A DNA stretch of 64,000 nt from Hormiphora californensis (GCA_020137815.1 CM035355.1:5847350-5911349), one strand, 5' to 3'; shown: positions 1 to 22,225, counted from the first letter of the stretch. Notes: generated from the sequence alone by a model not told the origin. Numbers and translations: made by a program.

Positions 1-362
1 GGGTTGTCTAGCTAGACTCTGTTTCGTGCACCCGTAAAGGAGGGTTAGAACATAACAAGGGGGGGGGTGTTCAAGGAAATCGAAGATCTACACTAAAGAT
101 TTATTTGAAGTCCAAGATCTAGCATATAATTGGGATTCAGATTTTATTACCAACGCTTAAACATAATATCCGTGGATTTCTTACTTACGTATAGAGTTGA
201 GACGGGGTTTTTCATCATTTCGGAAGCGGGTCCAATGCTTCGTTTTGGTGCCTTGCATGATCTGGACAACATAGAATCTAAAAGTGATATCAATAATATT
301 GTCATATTGGCGAACATTTCGAGCCGGGGACATGAGTACGATGCACCCTGTTGGGGTTAGGT

Positions 363-494
363 GTGCACCTGTAAACAGGCCACGAAACACCCAGATCGTA
401 ACGGCGCCCCGAAACACCCAGATTTTTTTAACGGCACCCCTTTTTACGGGCGCCGTTACGATCTGGGTGTTTGGAGGCCTGTTTACAGGTGCAC
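363..494. repeat. Foldback repeat with GTGCACCTGTAAACAGG ends
   Basis: The two ends are inverted copies: GTGCACCTGTAAACAGGCC on the left and its complement on the right. The inner part (cacccagatcgtaacggcgcc) is mirrored as well, around a short A/T-rich centre. The same end motif occurs in the repeat that hosts the LINE near 49.78 kb and in its neighbour near 50.18 kb, so this is a dispersed family. No coding content. Confidence 0.7.
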
Positions 495-593
495 GCTGCC
501 AAAAAAGTTGATTCACTAAAATGGCTCTAACCGCCAAACCACTCAACCGTTTTGGCTGATTCAAAGTTTATCTGGTAGGGAATGTCAAGGCCT

Positions 594-652
594 AACCCCA
601 ACCCAAACCCTAACCCTAACCCTAACCCTACGTTAGCCCTAACCCTAAAAAC
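594..652. repeat. Interstitial CCCTAA repeats
   Basis: A short run of CCCTAA units, some degenerate, matching the canonical animal telomere hexamer. It is flanked by ordinary unique and repeat sequence, so it is an interstitial tract rather than a chromosome end. Confidence 0.7.
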
Positions 653-834
653 CGTTTGTCAGCACTCCCAAAACACCCAGATTTTAACGCTGGCCCTTTT
701 TTTTTTGCGAAAGCCGGGGTACCGGTTCAATTAGTAAAATGGATATAGAAATCAATCTTATCTGTACATAAATTGGGTATAATAAATTAATTCTGGTTAT
801 TGTTTTTAATCATGTATAAAATGTTAATATCATA

Positions 835-1438
835 AGGAACCATAATAAAGTTCAAGAGCCTCCAAGAGCACCCAAGAGCGTACCCGATCGAAGAGAGACC
901 ACACCTGAGAGCGCACCACACCCAAAAGAGACCACATCCAAGAGCGCACCACCTCCAGAAGACACCACTTCAAGAGCGCACCACATCAAAGAGAGCTCCC
1001 CATCCAGAAGATACCACGCGCAGGGGACACCACGCGCAGAAGAGACCAGCGCGGCGTTGTATTTGCGCGTGCGGTCTCTTCTGCGCGTGGTGTCCCCTGC
1101 GCGCGGTATCTTCTGGATGGGGAGCTCTCTTTGATGTGGTGCGCTCTTGAAGTGGTGTCTTTTGGAGGTGGTGCGCTCTTGGATGGGGTGCGCTCTTGAA
1201 CTTTATTAAAGTCGGATTTTTTGAAACTGTCACCCCCCTGAAATAACAAATTTGTCATATCTCCAGTTCCTGATAAGATAGAGACTTGAAATTTGGAGGT
1301 TCGGAAGAACTTAGCAAGATCTTTATAACCTCCAAATTTCAAGTCTCTATCTCATCAGGAACCGGACTTATGGTCATTTAAAGAAATTTGAAAACTCAGG
1401 GGGGTGACAGTTTCAAAAAATCCGACTTTATGGTTCCT
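835..1438. mobile_element. Foldback MITE (copy 1) carrying a nested TA-flanked MITE
   Basis: The outer element starts AGGAACCATAATAAAG and ends with the complement, flanked by TA. Its centre is a long hairpin around 1050-1070 (arms run through gaagagaccgc/gcggtctcttc). Near its right end it is split by a second foldback at 1209-1428, which has AAGTCGGATTTTTTGAAAC termini, a C-run and TA on both sides. Removing the nested copy restores the outer end exactly as it is in the intact sister at 1703-2084. No transposase; both are non-autonomous. Confidence 0.8.
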
Positions 1439-1702
1439 TATTGCGATCACTAAAACTCTTCGGGCCCTTTTTTTACACTTCTTTGAAGAAACAACAAGCC
1501 GACACTTTGTTGACCCCCCCCCCCTCGTTGAAAGTGCGCTGCAAATTTAGTTTAAAACGTAACGCGCGTAAAATTGTATTTGTGTATTGCATTGGCGACG
1601 CGCATTTACATGGCTCGCAAAATCAAAACGTTTTTGACTTTTGTGACTTTTTCAAGCCTCCCTTGAAAAGCGCTGCGTTTGCTTGAAAAGCGCTGCCTTA
1701 TA

Positions 1703-2084
1703 AGGAACCATAATAAAGTTCAAGAGCCTCCAAGAGCACCCAAGAGCGTACCCGATCAAAGAGAGACCACACCTGAGAGCGCACCACACCCAAAAGAGAC
1801 CACATCCAAGAGCGCACCACCTCCAGAAGACACCACTTCAAGAGCGCACCACATCAAAGAGAGCTCCCCATCCAGAAGATACCACGCGCAGGGGACACCA
1901 CGCGCAGAAGAGACCAGCGCGGCGTTGTATTTGCGCGTGCGGTCTCTTCTGCGCGTGGTGTCCCCTGCGCGCGGTATCTTCTGGACGGGGAGCTCTCTTT
2001 GATGTGGTGCGCTCTTGGAGTGGTGTCTTTTGGAGGTGGTACGCTCTTGGATGGGGTGCGCTCTTGAACTTTATTATGGTTCCT
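1703..2084. mobile_element. Foldback MITE (copy 2, intact)
   Basis: A 382-bp palindromic element, almost the same sequence as copy 1, with AGGAACC/GGTTCCT ends and TA on both sides. The uninterrupted right end shows where the nested MITE entered copy 1. Translation frames that run through it are by-products of the repeat. Confidence 0.8.
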
Positions 2085-2334
2085 TATCCCGCTATCGGGG
2101 GCCAGCAACGTTTGCCAATGCGTTTGCCAATCCCTCATGACTCATCCCCGAGGCCCGAGTGACATTCGTAGAGGGAGGATTTTTTGGCCAAAATTTGGCC
2201 TTGAATTACTGGTCGCCATAAAAAAGAAAAAGTTAGCTAGATGCTTGCTCTTCGAGCAGCGACTCCGATTCCAATCACTTGATTTTTTAGCAGAATGGAA
2301 AAAGATGGTATGACGTAAACGAACATGAATATCG

Positions 2335-12279
<9,945 letters not shown>

Positions 12280-13380
12280 GGGAGATCATCCTACTTCTAG
12301 AACATTTAGACACCCGAGGGCGAGGGCCGGATTAGGGACTTTAGATTATTCTAATCAGAAGGAGGAGCAAAGAGAAAACTGACAATATATGGAACCATTG
12401 GTAGTGAAAGTACCCCTCTGCGCTATATGCAATATTAGGGAGGTGACTTCGTAACCAAATGGAACCATGGGATTATTTATAGACACTAGAAAAAAGGACT
12501 AATTGTGAGTTTGTTTTAGAAATGTATAGAACCTATCTTGTGAATAACTTTTTCTACCTTTCATCAAATTTAAGTTGTTCTGAAACTTGTCTCAGTCGAA
12601 AGATTAAAATATCTGGTCATGACTGAAAATTGTCTGCAGTAACAGTTTCTAATGATAACGACTTAGTACACAATATGGGACATGGGTGTGACATACTATC
12701 CAGCACTGCCTCATACAGCAGCACTAACCAGCTGAACGATCGTTAGTCATTACATCTGTCTGTCATTCTGTCTGTGCATGTAAGACATGCTGCATAATAT
12801 TCAGAGATGCCGATTATCAGGAGCCAATATTCTAGGAGGACTCCAGCAACCAATACCAAATGGAGACAGCCCCGGTAATTGTTGACATTATGTTTATTGG
12901 ACTTATCTTAAATCCTTCCTGTAACCGCTCTTTGCCTCTTGAGGCCATAAGATAAAGAGTCTGGACGGGTCACGATCACGCATTGGTAATGAAATTCCCC
13001 CTCTGCGCTAGCTCATATATGCAATAATAGGGGTGACTTCGTAACCAAGATCACGCATTGGCATTGCTCCACTAAATATGTCGAATATTAACACTAATTG
13101 TAATAAAGGAAGCATAGTTAGAGAGTTCCACAGCTAAGCCCGATATTACATACCTGAAAATGGCCCTTACTGTTCAGTTCATGCTGTCCACCTGTCAGAA
13201 GAAAGACGGTGGCATGTGGTACAGCTGGTATTGGTCACAGTTTTGAGTCAAGATCAGCTGCGCGCAGCATACGCACCTTCTTTTTATACAGAAAGCACAC
13301 AAACGTTCTGTAGTCTGCGCGCAACAATGTGTCTCACGGAAGAACTGTTGAAATCTGTCCAAACCTCGGCACGGTATTTT

Positions 13381-14380
13381 AGTAAGGTGATTTAACTCAA
13401 ATTTTAGCCTCAACCACAAAAAAAATTGTTACAAAGGATTTCCACCTCAAATGTACTCCTAAGGGTCCCCTCTATCGATTCCAACCAATGCTCATATTTG
13501 CTCAGGGGTGCTAAGGCCTCATTTCCGGGTGGGCGTGGTACCTGTATTTTCAGCCTGAGGCCAAAACCATAAGTACCCTTAAAATAGGAGTAGAGATAAA
13601 ATCGAGGGCACTAGAGTGATCAGCGTCCTCGCATTAGTGGGGGTAGGTCTTGGAATTAAGTCTCTATCTCATCTGGTTAATTAGATAATTGGATAATTAG
13701 TTTTGCGCATAACCGTTTTTTGGCTATATGGCTATAGCCACTTAGGATTGGTTTAGAGACTTTTCATTGGTGCCATTTTGTAGGCAAAGCGAATTTATGG
13801 GGGGTCGACGTCGGACTTTTAAGTTCTATCTTCAACCGTTTAGCCGTTATTTGGCTTTTAAGATTCTCCAAATGAGCAAAATACGGTAAAATCCCCGATT
13901 TTGAACACCGTTAAAGCCAAATAACGGCTAAACGGTTGAAGATAGAGCTTAAAAGTCCGACGTCGACCCCCCATAAATTCGCTTTGCCTACAAAATGGCA
14001 CCAATGAAAAGTCTTTAAACCATTCCTAAGTGGCTATAGCCATATATCCAAAAAACGGTTATGCGCAAAACTAATTATCCAATTATCTAATTAACCAGAT
14101 GAGATAGAGACTTAATTCCAGCACCTACCCCCACTAATACGAGGACGCTGATCACTCTAGTGCCCTCGATTTTATCTCTACTCCTATTTTAAGGGTACTT
14201 ATGGTTTTGGCCTCAGGCTGAAAATACAGGTACCACGCCCACCCGGAAATGAGGCCTTAGCACCCCTGAGCAAATATGAGCATTGGTTGGAATCGATAGA
14301 GGGGACCCTTAGGAGTACATTTGAGGTGGAAATCCTTTGTAACAATTTTTTTTGTGGTGTTCCTGAATTATCACCTTACT
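13381..14380. mobile_element. 1000-bp foldback element with ATTTT duplication
   Basis: Two arms of roughly 470 bp are near-perfect inverted copies around a ~50-bp centre at about 13865-13912. Outer ends read AGTAAGGTGAT and its complement, and ATTTT lies directly outside both ends (13376-13380 and 14381-14385). Next to the outer tips the arms differ for about 20 bp. No protein-coding frame of any family was seen, so it looks non-autonomous; the superfamily is unknown. Confidence 0.75.
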
Positions 14381-14797
14381 ATTTTCCTGTCAGGCCAATG
14401 CTCTGACCACAGTTCTCGCGAGAAATGAGAATAGGGTCAGGCCAATGCTCTGACAGGTATTTTCCGATTTCCGATGTGGATATGACAGTGGAGACGTCAT
14501 ATCAGAGGATTCCTTCTCTCAATGAATGCCCAACAAGAAAACAATCTCAAAACACATTTGTTCGTTGACTCAATCGGGGTAACAATAGAAAACACAACAA
14601 CAACATTAAACACATATCAAGTGGCGGGATATTCGCACACAACGGATCAGATCTTATTTTGAACTATAATTGTTAACAGTTAACATGTTAACATAGTGTT
14701 AACTGGGGGATGACACTAGAGCCAGCTAGTGTCCCCTCTCTATCAATCTATCATCATTATCTAATATACGTAACATCATATATAGTGTACAGTAACC

Positions 14798-14906
14798 CAG
14801 GAACCGACCGAAACAAGTAAACAACCAATCAGAACTCGTCATTTAGGTCACGTGATTGGTGATCAGCCAATCAGGGACCAGTATTTCCTGATTCGGTCGG
14901 TTCCTG
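14798..14906. mobile_element. 109-bp palindromic MITE (copy A), CAGGAACCGACCGAA ends
   Basis: Inverted ends CAGGAACCGACCGAA flank a body with mirrored ACCAATCAG/CTGATTGG motifs and a central GGTCACGTGA. Two relatives lie at 22226-22325 and 28782-28890. The left flank acagtaacc reappears on the right after a few extra bases. Confidence 0.75.
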
Positions 14907-15492
14907 CTTTAACAGTAACCCAGAAAACATCACAAAGCTTTCGAGGATGTTTTGAATATTTGGACCCAAAATCCTATTTGAAATCTATATTACTATTTCC
15001 ACAACACAAAAAATGTCCCTAAATCATACTACCCTATACTAAAGAATAGAAGTTTCATTGCAAGAAGTTTTCACTGAGAAGAAGTGGAGGAGTGTCCATT
15101 TTGTCTGTTTTCAAATGGGACATCTAGATCATAACGGCGAACTGTTGCGAAGTACTGGAGGGGCTGGGCCGCCATAAGAACAGATCCTGCCTCAAGTAGT
15201 GTGTCAGGAGATAATCTGTAGGGGAATGTGGTTAGTTGTTATGTTCTAACCCTCCCTTTACATTTGTACATTTCGGGTGCGGGGCGCCCGAAACACAGTC
15301 TAGCCAGGCAAGTGGTTAGGAAAGTGAGAAGAGGATGGTTAGGAAAGGGGAGTGTAAAATTAGTTTAAAACTCAAAATATAGCCATGATGAAATGATAGA
15401 TGAGAAAGCAAATTCTATCTTCGAAATCAAATACAAACAAGACCAAAAATTGAGGTACTTACTCATCTTCGGGGGAAGGTGTGCTGTCCAGT

Positions 15493-18329
15493 TTACTGCT
15501 TCCCTACACCAGAGGAAGATAATGGGGTAGATCCACTCCCACTGCTCCCCAAACTGGTCACATTACTTCTCACCTCACCACCACTACCAAGGCTAGTCAC
15601 ATTACTTCTCACCTCACCACCACTACCAAGGCTAGTCACCGATTCAGGAGTCTCTCTTGCCTTTTCATCCCACAACTCACTTCCTCTAATGAAACTTTTA
15701 AAACTAGCTCTCTTTGTAGATCCACTGGCAGGCTTTTTAGAGAGAGTTCCCGTTCCAGGAGAAGTTTTGAGGGAGAGTGGCCGCTTCGGACGGTTTTCTG
15801 GGGAGAGCGGTGGTGTCGGTCGAGATTTGGATATCTGTAGGTGAGATGGGACGATGCTCCATAGTCGGTCCGAGTGAGGTTGAGGAGAGGCCGTGGGAAC
15901 TTTCCAGACTTCCTGGGAGAAAGAGTGGTTAGAATTTATTAGCTACCTTAACATCACAATCTGATTAATATCAGATCCAAAAATTAGTTAGATTTTATCC
16001 ATAATAGGGTCTAAAAAAGAAAGAAGTGATCCGATTTTATCGCTCTCCTAATCTGACCAATATAAGAATACTTACCACCCATACTGCTAGTAGAAGGCTC
16101 AACACCGTTCTCTGTAGTAACAGAGCTGATAGATATCGACTCTCTGTTAATCTTGAAACTGAGAAAAAGGGTTGTAAGAAACACGAGAATTAATGGTCTT
16201 TTTCCTAGCAAAACTACAAATGATCGGTCCAATATCCAGCCATTTCGTGAAGCAGTACACGTATTCGAAATTCTCTACCATTACCCTTGCTTACTTGACT
16301 GGAGCAGATCGGGCCCGTTTATGAGTTTTAGCAAAGTACCCCCCGAACTCCCTCAATATGGGATCATTGCCAATGGGCCTGATCGGAGGACCACAGCTCA
16401 TAGTCATCTTTAACCTGGCCTCCATCATGGTCTTCAGGTTCAACAGAGGTTCCTTCATGTCTTCAGTTTTGAGGCCGCAGTGGTTGCGGAGTTGTACTAT
16501 ATTTCGGTAGAGAAGGAAGACCCCGTAACTGAAGTAGCTCCTGTCTTTGCCTCGCGTGTAGAGTGGTAAACTGTGGGGAGGGGAAGGGTTTAGTGATGTA
16601 TTTTGTGTAGAATGGTAAACTGGGGGAGAAGGTGATGTATTTTGTGAAGAGTGGTAAACTGGGGGGAAGGGTTTATTTGAGCTGTCAGGAGTCCCTGCCA
16701 CTTTCTGACGCATTCAGAAGAACGGTATCATGCAATAATTTCGCTAATTTTTTATTCAATTCTCACCTCCGTTTTTCATCCAGTTTTGCAGTTATATCAT
16801 CCCTAATAGTGGACTGGGATAGGGCAGGGGTAACAGGAAATCCTAACAGGTAGATCTAGAATATAGGATGTTATCGCTACAAGGTGAGCCGTGTATCCCA
16901 GGGCAGCACACGTTTCTTCGTCTGATAGAACATTTGATCTGTCTCCTGAAAGGAGGGAGGGGTCAAGGGGGAAATAAAAAAGGAAGAAAACCTCCCAAGT
17001 CCAGTGTGCTAGGAGGAAAGAAAAATGATGTGGTCATCTCAGTTATATTACTACTCTGGTCTCTCCAAACCTTGTGCCTCAGAGCTGAGAAGTTGACTCA
17101 TGCCTAGTCCAAATATCCTCTGTGTTCGACTGTTCTTGTCCTCAGTTATCTCAAATATCCCTCCCAACTGGCCCAACAAGGATTGCCTCCGTTTCAGAAG
17201 TCTAACATTAACTTTTAACGAGTATTTTTGTTTCCATTCCACATTCTCAATTTCCCCCCGAAGTTCATCTTTCAATTTCTCCAATTGTTCCCTCTGTTCT
17301 CCACACTTTTTCCGTTTTCCATCCACCCTCCGGTGAACTTGGGAGAGTTTGGCATTGTTAGCGGTCACCGCAGCGTTTAGTTTCGCTATCCTGTCCCTCA
17401 GTTCCCGGGCCCTTCCCTTTGATTCTGTTGTTGCACCCCTGTTACCACAGCGATCATTGACTAATGATCGGAGGGTGGAGAGTTGGGACTTAGCACCCTC
17501 AATACCTTTACACATATCATGTAACCTGAATGGAATGAAAGTTATAGAGCGTGTGAAATGGTAATTGCCCTACAAGAGAGAGGGTTGAATAGTGGCATTA
17601 CCAATGAGGTCTGGGTTAAATAGTATCATTACTTACGTTGACACGGTTCGGGTATCGTAGGAGTGAATGGTGTCGCATTGTCTCACAACAGCGAACATTT
17701 TCTTACATTCCTCCCCCTCTAGACTGGGCCCAAAATCTGGGTACACTCCTGAAACAGTGACATTGGTAAACTCGCAAATTTTTCTTCAAAAACGAGAGAT
17801 AAAGTTTCTTACCATGCTGTGAAAAGAAGAGACCATCACTAATCTGATATATCACCGTGTTGTGATCGTAGGATTCGGGCTGAAAGAAACGTAATTGTCA
17901 GTAACCCGTGATTTTTTTTGGACGAGAGGGGGGTCAAGGAGAGGGACGCTCTCGTGATATTTCTCGTCCAAGGAAATAGAAAACCAAAGGCAAAAGTGCC
18001 AGTGTCGGGTTACTCCCTTGCGCGCGCGGTGTTATCTATGTCGGGCGCGCCAAAACGACGGTCCTTTCCATACAAGCAGAGCATAGCGCGTTACTGCAAT
18101 ATCTTTTACCGGGAGGCAATGCAAGAGGAATTTTTTAAATCACCATGTTTGGATCCGAGATTGGGTTTGGGCTTTGGAAGTACATTGGAACAATATGAGG
18201 TACCAAAGTTTTGGACGAACCTGTTGCGTGAGGTGGGTAAGGGCTGAAAGAGCCACATAATGTTCAATAAGAAGCTGTCGTTCATCCGCGTCCCAAATTT
18301 GTACTATCAACTCTGAGGAAATACATGAA
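15493..18329 (-). CDS. UVRAG: UVRAG/Vps38-like PI3-kinase subunit (5' end missing, one apparent frameshift)
   Basis: Exons in transcript order are 18329-18221, 17879-17813, 17748-17637, 17525-17071, 16945-16767, 16570-16295, 16158-16076 and probably 15797-15493. UVRAG joins Beclin 1, Vps34 and Vps15 in PI3-kinase complex II for endosome and autophagy traffic. The sequence shows the end of the C2 domain (VQIWDADERQLLIEHY), a coiled coil (exon 17525-17071), then the family landmarks ALGYTAHLV and FSYGVFLLYRNIVQLR. The last exons are low-complexity, with a 36-nt repeat coding SLGSGGEVRSNVT. Exon 16945-16767 carries one extra base near 16841 (between LDLPVR and FPVT) that would create a stop. The first exon(s) were not found; they may lie beyond the LINE. 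The choice of acceptor at 15797 rests on phase. Confidence 0.8.
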
Positions 18330-18401
18330 CTGTTGAAAAGAAAGGGAAATGTACTAATAATAGGCACCATGAATAAAGACTAAAGAGAGAGGTGTTCTAA
18401 A

Positions 18402-21105
18402 TTGTGGCGTTTTTTTCTTTGTAAGATACGAGCCGTGTCCCATAGAATTCTAGCCATTACCTTGGCCGGTAATCCGAAACTGACAGTCATCTCGGTTTAC
18501 TCGCCCACTGAGTGTGCGAATGTAGAAGAAGTTGAAAAATTTCACCACGATCTCAGGGACTACATCAATACTGTTCCAGCTCATAACCTCCTTGTCGTTG
18601 CCGGAGATTTTAACGCCAGAATTGGCTGGGAGGACTCTGGCTTCGGGTGGTATTTACATCAACATACCAGTAGAAATGGAGAGCTGCTCCAGGAGACAGC
18701 TGAGGAGACCAGATTGGAAATAGCCAACGTTAGGTTTCGGAAGAACAAGGGAAGACTCTGGACTTTTCTATCGGACGGTACTGGACGGAAGGCTACACTG
18801 GATTACATTCTCGTTCGTCGGAAATGGAGAAACAGTATTAAGGATGTGGACACGTCCGGGGCACTAAGCTCGATCGGGTCGGACCATCGACTTCTGGTGG
18901 CCAGGGTTAAGGTCACTCTCAGGAAGAGGAAACTAGCCCCGGGTCGCCCCAATCTGGATTATAGTGCTCTGAAGAAGGACCCTGATCTACAGGAGAGATT
19001 CTCGGTGGAAGTGAGGAATCGATTTGCTGCCCTTTCTTCTGCTGACTGTGCAGATGCCTCTGAAAAGTATGGAGACCTGATACAGGCGGTTGAAGAAACT
19101 AGCAAGAAACTACTAGGAAAGAAGAGGAAAAGGCTTAAGGATATTGTGGCTGAGGACTTCCGGGTGAAGAGGGCAAGAGACGATCTTGAGTCTGCCACTG
19201 CTAGGTACCACACCTCACCTTCAGAAGAAACACGTTCCACTGTAAATGAAGGAAAAGAGGCACTCACGGAAGCGTACCTGGCCGTCGAGGAAGAGCATCT
19301 CGATAGGAAAATCAAGAGTGTAGAGAGAGCCACTCGGAACGCGAAGACGAAGGAATCATGGAGGCTAGTAAACGAAATCTCTGGGAGGAAGGACAAACAC
19401 CCCATCCAAATTGAAGGAGCGTCCCCAGATGATCGGAAAGCCAAATGGTTCAGCCACTTCCAGTCGCTCCTCGGGACAGAACCACCGGATGAAGTAGATC
19501 AAGACATCCCGGAAGTGTTTCCCCGAGCAGATATCTACGACGGCCCCTTTACTGAAGAGGAATTCAAGAAGGCGAAGGATCGGATAAAGGAGGATAAGGC
19601 CTACGGAAATGATGCCATCGCACCCGAGATCTTGAAGCGATGTGACATTGATGACCTCGTGCTTACCTTTTGCAACGATGCCTTGAGCGGAAATGGAATT
19701 CCGGAACAGTGGACTCTGAGTAATATTGTCCCTGTCCCGAAAAAGGGCGACCTCTCTCAACCCGGAAACTATAGGGGCATTTCACTTACTTCTATAGTTG
19801 CCAAAACCATGAACCGTATGCTTCTTCACCGGATACGGCCTTACATCGAGACTGTTTTACTCGATTCCCAGAACGGTTTTAGGGAGGAGCGGTCCACAGG
19901 TGAGCCACATCCTCACCATTAGGAGACTCATCGAAGGAGCTACTGCCAAACAACTACCACTGGCAGTAGCCTTCTTGGATTTTGTTAAAGCCTTCGACTC
20001 CATTAACCGGAAGCGCATGATCAAAGTACTCAGGGCTTATGGCATCCCAGGGAAGATCGTCGACCTCATCCAGTGGATGTACAGTAATACAAGAGCTCAG
20101 GTCCTCACTCCAGACGGCCTCACGGATATATTTGAAATAGTTGCCGGGGTGTTGCAAGGAGATACTCTAGCGCCCTACCTATTTATAATCGTGCTTGATT
20201 ATTGTATGCGAACAGCACTGGAGAGGCACCCTGATATAGGATTCACACTGAAGCCAGCCCGGAGTAGAAGAGTACGAGCGGAGAGGGTTACTGACACAGA
20301 CTTTGCTGATGATGTAGCTCTCCTAGCTGACTCAGTGGAAGATCTTGGCGTTATCATGCGGGAGGTAGAGAGTGTCTGTAAGGAGGTGGGTCTCGAGATA
20401 AACCGGGCGAAGACAGAGTTCATGGTTGAGGGTATACCAGACCCCGGTCCTCTCCACAGCATCGATGGCACTAGGATAAAGTTGAGCGAGGACTTTAAAT
20501 ATCTTGGATCATGGGTAAGGGACTCTAAAAGGGACATTAAGGTTAGGAAGGCTAAGGCATGGAATGCGTGTCACGGGCTTAGGACTGTTTGGAATTCAAA
20601 GCCGAGCGACAAGATCAAGGCCAGACTCTTTGTAGCAACGGTTGAAACAGTCCTTTTGTACGGGTGCGAAAGCTGGACGCTCACCAAAGACATGGAAAGG
20701 AGTCTTAACGGTACCTACACGAGGATGCTACGGATGGCACTAAATAAAAACCAGTATCTCCTTCAAATGAGCAATGCCACGCTGTACGGTATCGGAAATC
20801 TACCTATCCTTAGCACCAAAATAGCGGAAAGGAGACTCCGACTAGCCGGTCACGCTGTGCGTCATCCTGAACTTACGCTCAACAAGGTCATACTCTGGGA
20901 GCCTCTCCATGGAAATTCCAGGCGAGGGCGACCAAAACAGACCTTTGTGGATGTACTCAGGCGGGACACGGGACTCAGGGAGACCTCCGAGATAGCTACT
21001 GTTATGTCTGATCGTGACGGGTGGAGAAGTGTTATTCATGGAGTTCGGAAATACCACACGTGGAATCCGCCCTAAGTCAAGTAAGTCAAGTAAGTCAATA
21101 TAAAT
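18402..21105 (+). mobile_element. RTE-type LINE, 5'-truncated and frameshifted
   Basis: The first frame (to about 19922) starts inside an apurinic-like endonuclease (AGDFNARIGW, SDHRLLVAR) and enters the reverse transcriptase (GNYRGISLTS, QNGFREERST). A second frame from about 19900 continues it (FLDFVKAFDSI, GVLQGDT, the catalytic FADDVALLA) and ends in a C-terminal arm at 21075. The frame changes near 19900, so the copy is broken. The N-terminal endonuclease part is missing, typical of 5' truncation. The 3' end is a short AAGTC(A) repeat tail rather than poly-A, as in RTE elements. It lies antisense to UVRAG, about 75 bp upstream of a UVRAG acceptor. Confidence 0.8.
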
Positions 21106-21131
21106 GGTCATTTCTCAAAAACATATCCTCC

Positions 21132-21203
21132 TTTGTTTGTTTGTTTGTTTGTTTGTTTGTTTGTTTGTTTGTTTGTTTGTTTGTTTGTTTGTTTGTTTGT
21201 TTG
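21132..21203. repeat. (TTTG)n microsatellite
   Basis: About 18 uninterrupted TTTG units just downstream of the LINE tail. Confidence 0.95.
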
Positions 21204-21482
21204 TATCTCACCTTTATCACATTGTATATCCTGGGGTGTATTCTGGAACGTCCACCGTGGGTACGCTGATGGGCTGTGAACATGACTCAGATAGACAGGG
21301 GATCTCGTCTCAGCGCTGACAAGAGCTACCTGAGTCTGGCACACCTGTCGCAGATTTTTAACCTGTAACCCTTGCAGGTGCCTCACTCGAAACTGAAAGG
21401 AGGTTGGGAGGTTTTATAAAGTTTTCTGTTCAGTTTGGTGACTCAACCCCACGAGAATTAATCACTGAGCGATAACGCTATT

Positions 21483-22177
21483 CCCAGTGCCCCGATATTG
21501 CAAACCCGTGTAATTTTTTGAGCAAATATTTGCAGCCTGACTGATTTTTTGCAGCCTAAATAAAATAACCTCGACTGATATTGCAGCCCGGGCTGCAGAA
21601 AATATAAGTATGAAATATAAGCTTCCCCAAATCACATGGGTTTAATATCCCGTATTGGCTAACAGTGCTAATAAGGCGTCCCAGAATGGTGTCACATATC
21701 CATCCCCCTCATTAGAGTATGAAATACATATGTATTTCGGTGTCGAGATTCTTGCAGCCCGGCTGCAGAAAATTTCGAGGAAATTTTCCCATTCTGGGCT
21801 GCACGATGATTTTGCTAATTAGGCGTCCCCTGTCAGACCAATGCTCTAACAGGGCGTCCCAGAATGGTGTCACATATCCATCCCCCTCATTAGAGTATGA
21901 AATACATATGTATTTCGGTGTCGAGATCCTTGCAGCCCGGCTGCAGAAAATTTTGAGGAAATTTTCCCATTCTGGGCTGCACGATGATTTTGCCCCGAAA
22001 GTGGTACTTTTTTTCTCTATTAGCCCAACTTCTACGATGCTGACGTACGTCGCGAGGTCGAGGCTGCGTAGCAGCCGAGACCGAGCAAAAATTTGCAGCC
22101 TAGCGAATAGAATCTTGCAGCCTAGCTGAAGGCTTAGAAAAATATTTTTTTAGATTTCTGAAATTCGGGGCACTGGG
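21483..22177. mobile_element. hAT-like non-autonomous element with 8-bp duplication
   Basis: Ends read CCCAGTGCCCCGA and its complement. Directly outside both ends is ACGCTATT (21475-21482 and 22178-22185), an 8-bp target duplication as in hAT elements. The interior holds two direct copies of a ~150-bp unit (21679-21822 and 21852-21995) that includes the palindrome GCAGCCCGGCTGC. No transposase. Confidence 0.7.
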
Positions 22178-22225
22178 ACGCTATTATAGGGAAGGCAATG
22201 GCCATGACGGTGGGTTAAGTAGTGA

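Larger units (their letters stand above)
12280..15492. other. Intergenic region between SPATA1 and UVRAG (convergent genes)
   Basis: Both genes end facing this gap. It contains the 1000-bp foldback at 13381-14380, a 109-bp MITE at 14798-14906, and short dispersed motifs related to GTCAGAGCATTGGCCTGAC around 14395-14455. No supported gene. Confidence 0.7.

Noticed and set aside
594-652. Possible telomere at the left edge
   Set aside because: Only a few degenerate CCCTAA units, with ordinary sequence on both sides.
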